Shown here: positions 7,443 through 15,750 of the stretch, one piece after another
How positions within the stretch are numbered: the first letter of the stretch is position 1
Layout of the letters: each line of letters starts with the position of its first letter
Assembly: GCA_902462155.1 (NCBI GenBank)
Contig: CABQAQ010000008.1
Span: 45,388-109,387, forward strand
Length of the DNA stretch: 64,000 nt
Source: an uncultured bacterium
GTDB taxonomy: Bacteria > Cyanobacteriota > Vampirovibrionia > Gastranaerophilales > Gastranaerophilaceae
Direction of reading: 5' to 3'
Notes under the pieces: generated by a model
The model's database searches: none
Seen by the model: only the letters and a program-made list of their open reading frames with translations
Told to the model about the DNA's origin: nothing
Translations under genes and position numbers: made by a program

Positions 7443-8364
7443 AAATCAGATAATAAAAGTAGATGAAGAGTCAAAAGATTTTAGATTAGATATATATATA
7501 GCAAGTATTTTTGATTCAATATCAAGAAGTTTGATTCAAAAGAATATAAAAAATGGGAATATTCTTGTAAATAAAAAGCTAAGTAAAGCCTCATATATAT
7601 TAAAAGAAAAAGATGAGATAGAAATAGTAAATATAGAGATACCATTAATAAACATAGAACCTGAAAATATAAAGCTAGATATAAGATACGAAGATGAGGA
7701 TATGTTAGTAGTAAATAAACCTAAAAATATGCTTACACATCCTACATATAAAGAGAAAAATAATACATTAGTGAATGCGTTATTATACAGATATGGAAAA
7801 GAAGGATTATCAGATATAAATGGAGAATTTAGAAGTGGAATAGTGCATAGGCTAGATAGAAATACGTCAGGTTTATTAATGGTTGCAAAAAATAATCAAG
7901 CACATATTCATTTAGCAAATCAGATAAGAACTAAAACCGCAAGAAGGAAATATTTAGCGATTGTAGAAGGAGTAGTAAAAGAAGATAAAGGAGTAATAGA
8001 AACATATATAGGGAGGGATCCTATCCATAAAGAGAAAATGGCGGTATTAAAAGATGAAGGTAAATATTCAATAACAGAATATAAAGTAATAGAAAGATTT
8101 AAGGCCAATACATATATAAAATTAGAATTAAAAACAGGTAGAACGCACCAGATAAGAGTTCATATGAGGCATATTGGTCATAGAATAGTAAATGATTCTT
8201 TATATGGAGCAAGAAGAATCAGTGTCAAAACAATGGAACAAGTACTTCAAGCTAATGAGTTAAAATTTTATCCTTTAAATGAAGAAGAGTATGTTAATAT
8301 AAAAATAGAAGAAGATAATGATATAAAAAAAGTATTAAATTATTTAAGGAGTAACAAAATATGA
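7435..8364 (+). CDS. rluD: RluA/RluD-family 23S rRNA pseudouridine synthase
   Basis: Converts uridines to pseudouridine in 23S rRNA. An S4 RNA-binding domain occupies about residues 15-75, followed by the catalytic domain with HRLDRNTSGLLMV and catalytic Asp141. The tract TGRTHQIRVHMRHIGH is also typical. Length (309) is standard. The ATG overlaps lspA by eight bases and the next gene overlaps its end by four, so these are translationally coupled. Which uridines are modified (RluD-type in helix 69 or another site) cannot be decided from sequence. Confidence 0.93.
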   Translation: MNKNQIIKVDEESKDFRLDIYIASIFDSISRSLIQKNIKNGNILVNKKLSKASYILKEKDEIEIVNIEIPLINIEPENIKLDIRYEDEDMLVVNKPKNMLTHPTYKEKNNTLVNALLYRYGKEGLSDINGEFRSGIVHRLDRNTSGLLMVAKNNQAHIHLANQIRTKTARRKYLAIVEGVVKEDKGVIETYIGRDPIHKEKMAVLKDEGKYSITEYKVIERFKANTYIKLELKTGRTHQIRVHMRHIGHRIVNDSLYGARRISVKTMEQVLQANELKFYPLNEEEYVNIKIEEDNDIKKVLNYLRSNKI

Positions 8365-8711
8365 AAAAGTACCTATATTTATTAATGGCCATGTTATGTA
8401 TACTAATAGTATTAGGATTAATAATATTAGTACCGGATATAAATTTTAATATATTTATGCCAATATTAGTAAAAAAAATATCGTTTAATATAAGCCAATA
8501 TTCATTAATAGTATGGATATTAGGCTTATTAGGAGGAATAAATTTTGCATTATTTTATATTACACAAAGGAATGCGATAATAAAATCATACGAAAAAAGA
8601 TACGAAAAAATGTCTGTAAAAAAAGATGAAGATGAGTCAAAAGTAAAAGTGTTAGAATCGAAAATAAAGACATTAGAAAAAGCATTAGAAAAAGCATTAA
8701 AAAAAGAATAA
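8361..8711 (+). CDS. LapA-like two-helix membrane protein with coiled-coil tail
   Basis: A 116-residue protein with two membrane helices (about 4-24 and 46-68) followed by a basic and acidic coiled coil from residue 75 to the end, rich in Lys, Glu and Leu heptads. This is the layout of LapA/YciS-type proteins (DUF1049). It overlaps rluD by four bases and ends the operon before rpsL. The function of such proteins in low-GC anaerobes is not established. Confidence 0.7.
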   Translation: MKKYLYLLMAMLCILIVLGLIILVPDINFNIFMPILVKKISFNISQYSLIVWILGLLGGINFALFYITQRNAIIKSYEKRYEKMSVKKDEDESKVKVLESKIKTLEKALEKALKKE

Positions 8712-8715
8712 GTAA

Positions 8716-8745
8716 TTGACAAGGGAGTATAGTTGTAGTTAGATA
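8716..8745 (+). promoter_or_regulatory. Candidate promoter and leader of the rpsL-rpsG operon
   Basis: A perfect -35 box TTGACA lies at 8716-8721, five bases after the stop of the LapA-like gene. The -10 is poor (TTAGAT or TAGATA, 17-18 bases later). About 95 bases of leader follow, with a small hairpin (AAGG..TAT at 8769-8777 with ATACCTT at 8788-8794) just before the rpsL ribosome-binding site. It could be a binding site for feedback control by S7, but no match to a known leader could be shown. Confidence 0.45.
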
Positions 8746-8840
8746 TAAGTACTTCCAAAAAATATTTGAAGGGGTATAGTGCGTTGAATACCTTAAAAAT
8801 ATTAAAATAAATAAAAAACAATAGACTAAAAGGAGAAAAT

Positions 8841-9215
8841 ATGCCAACTATCGCACAGTTAGTTCGCAAAGAACGTAAAAAATTAATAGATAAAACAAAA
8901 TCCCCAGCACTAATGAACTGCCCACAAAGACGTGGTGTATGTACAAGAGTGTATACAACAACACCTAAAAAACCTAATTCTGCTTTAAGAAAAGTAGCTC
9001 GTGTAAGGTTAACAAATGGTTTTGAAGTAACATCTTATATTCCTGGAATAGGGCATAATTTACAAGAACACTCTGTAGTATTAATAAGAGGAGGTCGTGT
9101 AAAGGATCTACCAGGTGTAAGATATCATATTATTCGAGGAACTTTAGATACAGCAGGTGTTCAAAAACGTGCACAAGCTAGATCAAAATATGGTGCAAAA
9201 AGAGCTAAGAAATAG
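8841..9215 (+). CDS. rpsL: 30S ribosomal protein S12
   Basis: S12 sits at the decoding centre of the 30S subunit. The 124 residues are conserved throughout: CPQRRGVC, TPKKPNSALRK and RGGRVKDLPGVRYH are all present. The lysines whose change gives streptomycin resistance are in their wild-type state. A strong AAAGGAG site precedes the ATG. It is followed by rpsG after 23 bases. Codon choice here is more regular than in neighbouring genes, as expected for a highly expressed gene. Confidence 0.99.
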   Translation: MPTIAQLVRKERKKLIDKTKSPALMNCPQRRGVCTRVYTTTPKKPNSALRKVARVRLTNGFEVTSYIPGIGHNLQEHSVVLIRGGRVKDLPGVRYHIIRGTLDTAGVQKRAQARSKYGAKRAKK

Positions 9216-9238
9216 GAATAAGGAAGGGTTGTATAAAA

Positions 9239-9709
9239 ATGTCAAGACGTAGTAAGCCGGCAAGACGTGTTCCAGTAGCAGATCCTGTGTATAATAACGT
9301 TGATGTCGCTAAATTTATTAATAGATTAATGAGACGTGGAAAAAAATCTTTAGCAGAAAGAATATTCTACTCTACAATGGAAAAAGTAAAAGAAAAATTA
9401 AATCAAGAACCAATGGATGTTTTTAAAACAGCATTAACAAATGTAACACCATTATTAGAAGTAAAAGCAAGAAGAATAGGTGGTTCTACATATCAAGTGC
9501 CTATAGAAGTAAAACCTGATAGAGGTATGGCTTTAGGCGCAGGTTGGATTATTGATGCAGCTAAAAAACGTAATGGTAAATCAATGGTAGAAAAATTAAC
9601 TAACGAAATTATAGATGCATCAAATGCTTCAGGTGCAGCTGTTAAAAAACGTGAAGATACTCATAAAATGGCTGAAGCTAATAAAGCATTTGCTCATTAT
9701 AGATATTAA
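9239..9709 (+). CDS. rpsG: 30S ribosomal protein S7
   Basis: S7 nucleates assembly of the 30S head and binds 16S rRNA. The protein is 156 residues, with the conserved start MSRRSKPARR and the segments KFINRLMRRGKKSLAERI, VKARRIGGSTYQVP and KREDTHKMAEANKAFAHYRY. A GGAAGGG site precedes the ATG. In most bacteria fusA and tuf follow, but here a strong terminator comes 25 bases after the stop, so the str operon is cut after S7. Confidence 0.99.
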   Translation: MSRRSKPARRVPVADPVYNNVDVAKFINRLMRRGKKSLAERIFYSTMEKVKEKLNQEPMDVFKTALTNVTPLLEVKARRIGGSTYQVPIEVKPDRGMALGAGWIIDAAKKRNGKSMVEKLTNEIIDASNASGAAVKKREDTHKMAEANKAFAHYRY

Positions 9710-9734
9710 TATAAATTAATATTAATTATAGGTT

Positions 9735-9770
9735 AAAAAGCTTATCTGTTTTTAGGTAAGCTTTTTTATT
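9735..9770 (+). terminator. Terminator of rpsL-rpsG
   Basis: A 13-bp stem with one G-T pair (9735-9747 with 9754-9766), six-base loop, then a T-rich tail. It contains AAAAAGCTTA. It ends the ribosomal operon before the DNA glycosylase gene. Confidence 0.88.
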
Positions 9771-9884
9771 TAAATAGATATCTAAAATAGTTTTTGAGTA
9801 TTAACTAAGAGTAGAATTTGTGATTCAAAAGTTAAGAAAGCTATAAATAAATACAACTGAAAATTTTGGGATTATATATGTATT

Positions 9885-10493
9885 ATGGATAAAGAAAAAG
9901 AATTAATAATAAAAAAACATGTGATTAATAAAAAATTTTATGAAAGAGATCCATTAGAAGTTGCAAAAGATATATTAGGTTGCTATTTAATAAGGCGAAC
10001 AGAAGATGATTTAATAATTTCACGAATAGTTGAAGTAGAAGCATATAAAAAAGATGATCCGGCTTGTCACGCTTATAAAGGAAAAACAAAAAGGTCTATA
10101 ACATTATTTAAAGAACCGGGTTTAAGTTATGTCTATTTAGTATATGGTATGTACAATTGCATAAATGTAGTAACAGAGAAAATTGAAGTACCAAGTGCAA
10201 TATTAATAAGAGCAGTAGAGCCAATATCAGAAAATTGTTCCAACAACACCAATGGACCAGGAAAATTATGTAAAGCTCTTAACATTACAAAAACACATAA
10301 CGAAATAGATCTTACCTCTTTTGAGAGTTGTATATTTATTGTAAATAAGTCTGCTAATTTATTAGATAAAGAAGTTAATAATAAAAATACAGAGCTAGAA
10401 ATTATACAAACCACTAGAATAGGTATATCACAAGCCGTAGATTATCCTTGGAGATTTTATATAAAAAATAATAAGTATGTATCAAAAAAATAA
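9885..10493 (+). CDS. 3-methyladenine DNA glycosylase (AAG/MPG type)
   Basis: Base-excision repair enzyme that removes alkylated purines such as 3-methyladenine from DNA. Family signatures are clear: FYERDPLEVAKDILG near the start, RIVEVEAYKKDDPACHAYKGKTKR with the catalytic Glu of VEVEAY, LVYGMYNCINVV, and NGPGKLCKALNI. The length of 202 is typical of the bacterial form. It appears to be a single-gene unit: a terminator precedes it and a promoter for the SLH gene follows. The ATG at 9885 has only a weak ribosome-binding site. Confidence 0.95.
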   Translation: MDKEKELIIKKHVINKKFYERDPLEVAKDILGCYLIRRTEDDLIISRIVEVEAYKKDDPACHAYKGKTKRSITLFKEPGLSYVYLVYGMYNCINVVTEKIEVPSAILIRAVEPISENCSNNTNGPGKLCKALNITKTHNEIDLTSFESCIFIVNKSANLLDKEVNNKNTELEIIQTTRIGISQAVDYPWRFYIKNNKYVSKK

Positions 10494-10562
10494 TTTAATT
10501 GTTTAATAAAATTTTTTATAAAGAAAAGAGCGGAGAACTTGTTAAAAGTATTTTTATAAATA

Positions 10563-10602
10563 TAATTAAAATATTGACTATTTTAATTATGTGAAAGATA
10601 AT
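10563..10602 (+). promoter_or_regulatory. Promoter of the SLH protein gene with an inverted repeat over the -35 box
   Basis: TTGACT (10574-10579) and GATAAT (10597-10602) are 17 bases apart, each one mismatch from consensus. An 11-bp perfect inverted repeat (10563-10573 with 10579-10589) is centred on the -35 box, so a dimeric regulator could cover it. The repeat is made only of A and T, so chance is a real alternative. Confidence 0.55.
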
Positions 10603-10663
10603 ATAAAATAAAAAACATTATAATAATAAAAAAATAGTGGATAGTTCAAAGGAAGGAGAAAAA

Positions 10664-12217
10664 GTGAAAAGAGTTAAAAAATTTTTTGCAATTCTTGCAG
10701 TTTTTAGCTTATTGATTTCTACATCAATAGCAAAGGAAGTGAAAGCTAATGATGTTTCATCAAAAGAAGTAAAGATTTCTCAAGTATGTGACAACAAAGG
10801 ATGTAAGCATAAAGATAATACTTGTAAGAAAGATTGCAAAAACCACAAAAAATGTATGCCAAAGGTAGAAGCATACGCACATCCTACATTGTTTAATTCT
10901 CAAGTATATCAAGCTGTAGATGGTAAATCAGTGTATATGATGGGTGAAAAATTAAAGAAATCACCTAATAAAGTAACTGTAAAAAATAAAAATAATGTTC
11001 TTATTTCATCTTGGGCAAAAGATGTATTATCAAAAATAAAAAATCAAAAACCAATGCCAGTAGGTATAGAATTTAATAATAAATTACCTATTTTACGTTC
11101 TGAGTTAGCTGTAGTGTTATCAGAAGCTTTTAATTTACAAAATGATCAATGTACAAAAGAATACTCAGATATTAATTCTAGCTATTGGGCAAAGAATTCT
11201 ATATATAAAGCTTTAAATTCTAGCCTTATGATAGGTTATCCGGATAATACTTTTAAGCCAGATAGGCCTGTTACAAAAGCAGAAGTATTTGCAGTTGTAG
11301 CAAGAATTGTTGATGTACCTATAGATAAAAGTCTTAATACACCTGTATTTAATAATAGACCTATAAAATATATTCCTGTATGGGCAATAGGTGCAACAAA
11401 AGAAGTTGTAGGGTCACAATTATTAGAACAAATCCCTCAAATAGACAAAGTAAATAATGATGAATATCTATCAAAAGAACAAGTAGCTTATTTAATAGGT
11501 GCTTTAAGATATGATCTATACTTTAAAAAATCATTAAATGTGGATAAAAATTCACCTGTAAAAGTAGATAGATATACACCTGTTTGTATACAAGTAGAAA
11601 TAAAAGATAGAGTAAGTGCAAAACATTCTAATATTGGTGATAAGTTCAAAGCTAAAACATTGAATAAAGTATGTATATATAATAAAGTATTTGAAAAAGG
11701 ATCAATAGTAACAGGTGAAGTTGTTGAAGTAAATAGACCTGGTATAAATAATTGTGGATTTATAAAGGTTAAATTTTTAAACATCAAAAATGGTGATATA
11801 TGTGCAAAATTCCCTGAAAATATTTCAGATGCAGATGCAAAGAAAATAACAAATCCAAACTTTATCGCTAGAATATTAGGTGCCCCATTCTCAACTTCTG
11901 CTAGAGTAGTAGGTGTGACAGGTCGTACAGGTGCAGCAATTGTAAATGTAGTAGGTAACGGTTTAGAAAAATATGGTGATGAATTATCAAATACATTTGT
12001 AGAAACTTTCTCACTAGAACCAGTATCAGGCTTAAGAAGTTTTGGATCTAGTTTTGTAACTGTAGGTAAGGGTATATTTGATATTACTAAACTAGCTGTA
12101 AGTGGTGCTTTTGGTGTAGTTTATGAAGTCGTTGATGAAGTTGTTTATCTAGTACTTCCAAGTAAATCTAATGACTCATCATTAAATCCTGGTGAAACTA
12201 TGAATATTATTTTCTAA
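10664..12217 (+). CDS. SLH-domain surface protein with a cysteine/histidine-rich segment
   Basis: Probable envelope protein anchored by S-layer-homology domains. I place the start at the GTG at 10664 because GGAAGGAG (10651-10658) lies five bases before it; an upstream GTG at 10637 lacks a site. The 517-residue protein has a signal peptide (1-23), a Cys/His-rich stretch at 42-64 (Cys 42, 47, 54, 58, 64 with several His), a partial SLH repeat at about 141-158, a full SLH repeat at 163-215 (YSDI..YWAKNSI..IGYPDNTFKP), a degenerate third repeat to about 285, and a beta-rich C-terminal half without known family. It is monocistronic, with its own promoter and terminator. A metal-binding role for the Cys/His segment is inferred. 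Confidence 0.88.
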   Translation: MKRVKKFFAILAVFSLLISTSIAKEVKANDVSSKEVKISQVCDNKGCKHKDNTCKKDCKNHKKCMPKVEAYAHPTLFNSQVYQAVDGKSVYMMGEKLKKSPNKVTVKNKNNVLISSWAKDVLSKIKNQKPMPVGIEFNNKLPILRSELAVVLSEAFNLQNDQCTKEYSDINSSYWAKNSIYKALNSSLMIGYPDNTFKPDRPVTKAEVFAVVARIVDVPIDKSLNTPVFNNRPIKYIPVWAIGATKEVVGSQLLEQIPQIDKVNNDEYLSKEQVAYLIGALRYDLYFKKSLNVDKNSPVKVDRYTPVCIQVEIKDRVSAKHSNIGDKFKAKTLNKVCIYNKVFEKGSIVTGEVVEVNRPGINNCGFIKVKFLNIKNGDICAKFPENISDADAKKITNPNFIARILGAPFSTSARVVGVTGRTGAAIVNVVGNGLEKYGDELSNTFVETFSLEPVSGLRSFGSSFVTVGKGIFDITKLAVSGAFGVVYEVVDEVVYLVLPSKSNDSSLNPGETMNIIF

Positions 12218-12245
12218 AATTTTTTAGAATAATAGATTAAATAAG

Positions 12246-12286
12246 AAGATAGGTTTATTAAATTTAATAAACCTATCTTTTTATTT
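12246..12286 (+). terminator. Terminator of the SLH protein gene
   Basis: A perfect 14-bp stem (12246-12259 with 12266-12279) and six-base loop, followed by a T-rich tail. It lies 28 bases after the stop codon. Confidence 0.9.
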
Positions 12287-12388
12287 TACTTTTAAATTTT
12301 AAATTAATTAATCTTAATATTTCGTATTTTTTTTTCTAAAGTATGCTTTAATTATAATTGTAATAATAGAAATAAAAGGAGAAATAAT

Positions 12389-13084
12389 ATGCAAGGACTA
12401 GGCTTTAGAATACAGACACAAAATATAGATAACAATTTACAAAAAGCAAAAAACTTTATGTCTCAAGGAAGATACTCTAAAGCAGCTAAAGAATATGAAA
12501 GTGCCGCAGAATCGTTGTCAACTCCTGATTTTGTTAAAAATATATTACCAACTATGAAACAGTTAAGGCGTAATAATCAATATGAAGGTAGTATGTTACA
12601 AAACGATCTTCATAATTTATCTAAATATAAAGGCGAATTATACAGTAAGGCTAGCAATATGTATACCCTAAAAGCGAATAACTTATTTACAGAGTCTAAA
12701 AATAAAAATATTGACTTGAATGAGCAGCTTGAAAAAAATAAAAAAGCTATTAAATATTATGAAAAAGCTCTTGGTACACCGCAAATATCCAAAGAAGAAA
12801 GTTTAAATTTAATGGATAAACTATCAGTATCTTATAATAGACAATATTTGCTATTAAATAAAAAAACTCCTACTCCTAACGATGAACAAAAAAAGGAGAT
12901 TAAAAACTATCTTGCAAAAGTTATCCAAATGAATACTTTACTAGATAATTCTACTGATAATAAGACAAAATACAAAGATAGAAATAGAGCAGCTATAAAT
13001 AAGATGTTAAACCTTTGTGTAGATAATCCTAAAGAATACGATATGTATGTTTTAGAATTAAGTAAGATTGAATATAATCTATAA
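12389..13084 (+). CDS. Cytoplasmic TPR-like protein of unknown function
   Basis: A 231-residue, helix-rich protein without signal peptide or membrane segments. Residues 14-41 (LQKAKNFMSQGRYSKAAKEYESAAESL) and about 110-125 (LEKNKKAIKYYEKALG) read as tetratricopeptide or MIT-like helices, which usually bind other proteins. The remainder is Lys/Asn-rich and not recognised. It has an AAAGGAG ribosome-binding site nine bases before the ATG and a shared bidirectional terminator at its end, so it is probably a single-gene unit. No partner can be inferred from neighbours. Confidence 0.75.
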   Translation: MQGLGFRIQTQNIDNNLQKAKNFMSQGRYSKAAKEYESAAESLSTPDFVKNILPTMKQLRRNNQYEGSMLQNDLHNLSKYKGELYSKASNMYTLKANNLFTESKNKNIDLNEQLEKNKKAIKYYEKALGTPQISKEESLNLMDKLSVSYNRQYLLLNKKTPTPNDEQKKEIKNYLAKVIQMNTLLDNSTDNKTKYKDRNRAAINKMLNLCVDNPKEYDMYVLELSKIEYNL

Positions 13085-13093
13085 AATATTACA

Positions 13094-13124
13094 AAAAAAA
13101 GCGATTGATTAAATCGCTTTTTTT
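13094..13124. terminator. Bidirectional terminator between convergent genes
   Basis: A perfect 13-bp stem (13094-13106 with 13112-13124) with A-run on the left and T-run on the right. It can stop transcription from the TPR-like gene on the plus strand and the activase gene on the minus strand. Confidence 0.9.
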
Positions 13125-13148
13125 ATTTTAAAAGTGTTTATAAAATTA

Positions 13149-14153
13149 TTAATTAATATCCCATTTACCACAAGTACCACCCCAACGTGCAATAATATTT
13201 CCTTTAATATCTTTAATAGAACTAGGATGTTTATCTTGAAGTGTACCTTCAATAATGGTAATAACTTCACAATTATTAGCACAATCCGAACAAGCATTTG
13301 TAATAGAATTAAAAGTCATATCCCCAACTTCAAAACCTTTAAATTTAGTTTTTGTTTGATTATATTGATAATTTTCCATAGCAAGTAAAGCGGCCCCAAT
13401 AGCTCCCATAGTCTGGTGATTTTTAGGTACAACTATTTTAGTATTTAAAGCTTCTTCAAAAGCTTTAACCATACCAAGATTAGTAGCAACACCACCTTGA
13501 AAAGTCACTGTTGGAAGAATTTCTTTACCTAAAGCCAAATTACTTAAATAATTACGAACAAGAGCCTGACATAAACCATAAAGTAAATCCTCAACAGGAT
13601 ATCCAAGTTGTTGTTTATGAATAAGGTCACTTTCAGCAAAAACTCCACATCTACCAGCAATTCGAGCCGGTGATGTTGATTTTAAAGCTGTTTCTCCAAA
13701 TATTTCAATAGGAACATTTAATCTGGAAGCTTGCTGATCTAAAAAGCTACCAGTACCTGCTGCACAAACGGTATTCATAGCAAAATCCGTAACAATTCCA
13801 TCTCTTAATATAATAATTTTACTATCTTGACCACCAATTTCAAGAATAGTCTGAACCTCAGGAATATAAGTACTAGCAGCTACTGCGTGAGCTGTTATTT
13901 CATTTTTAATAACATCTGCTCCTACAAGTGCCCCAGCTAGGTTTCGACCTGACCCTGTTGTACCTACACCTTTTATGTTGTAATCTTCACACCTTTGATC
14001 ATATAAAGTTTTCATACCTGTCTGTACGGCCCATACAGGTTTTCCTGAAGTCCTTAGCATATAACTATCTATATATTCTCCATTGTCATCAACTAATGCT
14101 AATTTAGTTGTAACTGAGCCTACATCTATACCTAAATATACATCTAATGGCAT
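13149..14153 (-). CDS. 2-hydroxyacyl-CoA dehydratase activase (BadF/BadG/BcrA/HgdC family)
   Basis: ATP-driven electron donor ('archerase') family that activates 2-hydroxyacyl-CoA dehydratases or benzoyl-CoA reductases. The ASKHA nucleotide-binding motifs GIDVGSVTTK (8-17), GTTGSGR and IGGQDSK are present. Cys130 (TVCAAGTG) and Cys169 (GRCGVFAES) match the two ligands that hold the bridging 4Fe-4S cluster. At 334 residues it is about 70 longer than HgdC-type activases. The extra C terminus contains Cys288, Cys291, Cys295 and Cys328, as in the start of the cysteine-rich linker of the large activase fusions. No dehydratase gene is nearby, so the client is unknown. Confidence 0.9.
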   Translation of the reverse strand: MPLDVYLGIDVGSVTTKLALVDDNGEYIDSYMLRTSGKPVWAVQTGMKTLYDQRCEDYNIKGVGTTGSGRNLAGALVGADVIKNEITAHAVAASTYIPEVQTILEIGGQDSKIIILRDGIVTDFAMNTVCAAGTGSFLDQQASRLNVPIEIFGETALKSTSPARIAGRCGVFAESDLIHKQQLGYPVEDLLYGLCQALVRNYLSNLALGKEILPTVTFQGGVATNLGMVKAFEEALNTKIVVPKNHQTMGAIGAALLAMENYQYNQTKTKFKGFEVGDMTFNSITNACSDCANNCEVITIIEGTLQDKHPSSIKDIKGNIIARWGGTCGKWDIN

Positions 14154-14242
14154 TATTTTATCTTCTCCAACTTTTTATACTATTCTAAATTTATTTTGAA
14201 TATATCAAAAAAAAACTTCTTTTACAAATGTATGTAAACTTC

Positions 14243-15745
14243 CTATTTTAATATTTTAGCCGAAAAAACATTCTGAACGTGCTCTTTATCATCAAAATGT
14301 ATTGTTTTATCCGCTAAAATTTGATAATCTTCATGACCTTTTCCAGCTACTACAATAATATCATTTTTATTAGAAATTTGTCTTAAAAATTTTATAGCGT
14401 TAGCTCTATCAGGCTCCACAAAAATATGGTCTGTATTTATAGAACTAATCCCTGACATAATATCAGAAATAATCGCATTAGGATCCTCGCTTCTTGGATT
14501 ATCCGAAGTGATAACAACTTTATCAGCTAATGAATCTGCAATATGAGCCATTTTAGGCCTTTTTGTTGCATCTCTGTCACCTCCACAGCCAAAAAGACAT
14601 ATTAATTTTCCATCAGCTTGTTTTAAATCCGAAGCTGCATTTAATACATTCTTTAATCCATCAGGTGTGTGGGCATAGTCTACAATAACTAACGGATCCT
14701 TATTTACAACTTCAAATCTGCCAGGTACATTTTCTACTTCTGATAAAGATTCCCTGATATCTTGAATATCAAATCCAAAACATAAGGTCGTTGCTATTGC
14801 ACTTAAGGCATTATATACATTAAACATTCCATTTAACTTTAATTTAAATTCTATATTCTCATTTTTATACACACACGTAAATAACACACCATCAGAATTG
14901 AATTTTATATCTTTTGCTGTTACATCACTTTCCTTTTTTACACCATAAGTTAATAAGGTTACTCCATTATCGGGTAATATATTAATAAATTTTTCTGCAT
15001 ATTCATCATCATTATTAATAACAGCAAAATCATTTTCCCTTAAATTTTTGAATAATAAAGCTTTAGCATTAAAGTAATTATTCATAGTAATGTGATAATC
15101 TAAGTGATCTTGAGTAAGGTTTGTAAAAACAGCTGCTTTAAAAGAACATCCCCCAACACGATTCTGATCCAAAGAATGAGAACTAACTTCCATTGCTACA
15201 AATGGTAAATTATTCAAACGCATTTGATTTAATACAAGCTGCAACTCAGGTGCTTGAGGTGTTGTATGACACGTACAATGATATATATCATCACAAGACA
15301 TTTTATAACCTAAAGTACCTATAAGACCACACTTCTGACCATTTTTAAGTGATTTCTCAATGATATATTGTATTAAATGTGCAACTGTAGTTTTTCCATT
15401 TGTACCTGTTATTCCAATTAAATTAAGATCTTTAGACGGATAGTTATAGAAAATAGAACATATATCTGCCATAACCTTTTCCGGATAGTCAACGATTATC
15501 TGAACAGTATTGCTTATATTTTTTTCTATTAATTCTCTTTGACATAGAAAAGCTACAGCTCCATTTTTGAATGCCTCTAAGGCAAAGTTATGAGAATCTA
15601 AATGCTCTCCTTTTATACATACAAATAAATCACCTGGTTTTGTTTTTCTAGAATCATATGATATGCCACTAATTTCTATATCTTTATTATTAACAACTTG
15701 TAAGTTATTAATTTTTAATTCTTCTATAATTTTTTTTAATTTCAT
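14243..15745 (-). CDS. murE: UDP-MurNAc-tripeptide synthetase (meso-DAP adding)
   Basis: Adds the third residue of the peptidoglycan stem peptide in the cytoplasm. The Mur ligase P-loop GITGTNGKTTVAH, the carbamylated-lysine region and the C-terminal motif DNPRSEDP are all visible. DNPR is the signature of enzymes that add meso-diaminopimelate rather than lysine, so the wall should be of the DAP type. The length of 500 is normal. It is the last gene of the thyX-prfA-rsmH-ftsL-ftsI-murE run, five bases after ftsI, with GAGG before its ATG. The mraY and murF genes that often follow are not here. Confidence 0.97.
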   Translation of the reverse strand: MKLKKIIEELKINNLQVVNNKDIEISGISYDSRKTKPGDLFVCIKGEHLDSHNFALEAFKNGAVAFLCQRELIEKNISNTVQIIVDYPEKVMADICSIFYNYPSKDLNLIGITGTNGKTTVAHLIQYIIEKSLKNGQKCGLIGTLGYKMSCDDIYHCTCHTTPQAPELQLVLNQMRLNNLPFVAMEVSSHSLDQNRVGGCSFKAAVFTNLTQDHLDYHITMNNYFNAKALLFKNLRENDFAVINNDDEYAEKFINILPDNGVTLLTYGVKKESDVTAKDIKFNSDGVLFTCVYKNENIEFKLKLNGMFNVYNALSAIATTLCFGFDIQDIRESLSEVENVPGRFEVVNKDPLVIVDYAHTPDGLKNVLNAASDLKQADGKLICLFGCGGDRDATKRPKMAHIADSLADKVVITSDNPRSEDPNAIISDIMSGISSINTDHIFVEPDRANAIKFLRQISNKNDIIVVAGKGHEDYQILADKTIHFDDKEHVQNVFSAKILK

Positions 15746-15750
15746 ATTAT

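Noticed and set aside
8555..8869. Two minus-strand frames of 95-104 codons opposite the LapA-like gene and rpsL leader
   Set aside because: They are anti-sense of the Lys/Glu-rich coiled coil, which reads as Phe/Leu/Ser runs, and they cover the ribosomal promoter.
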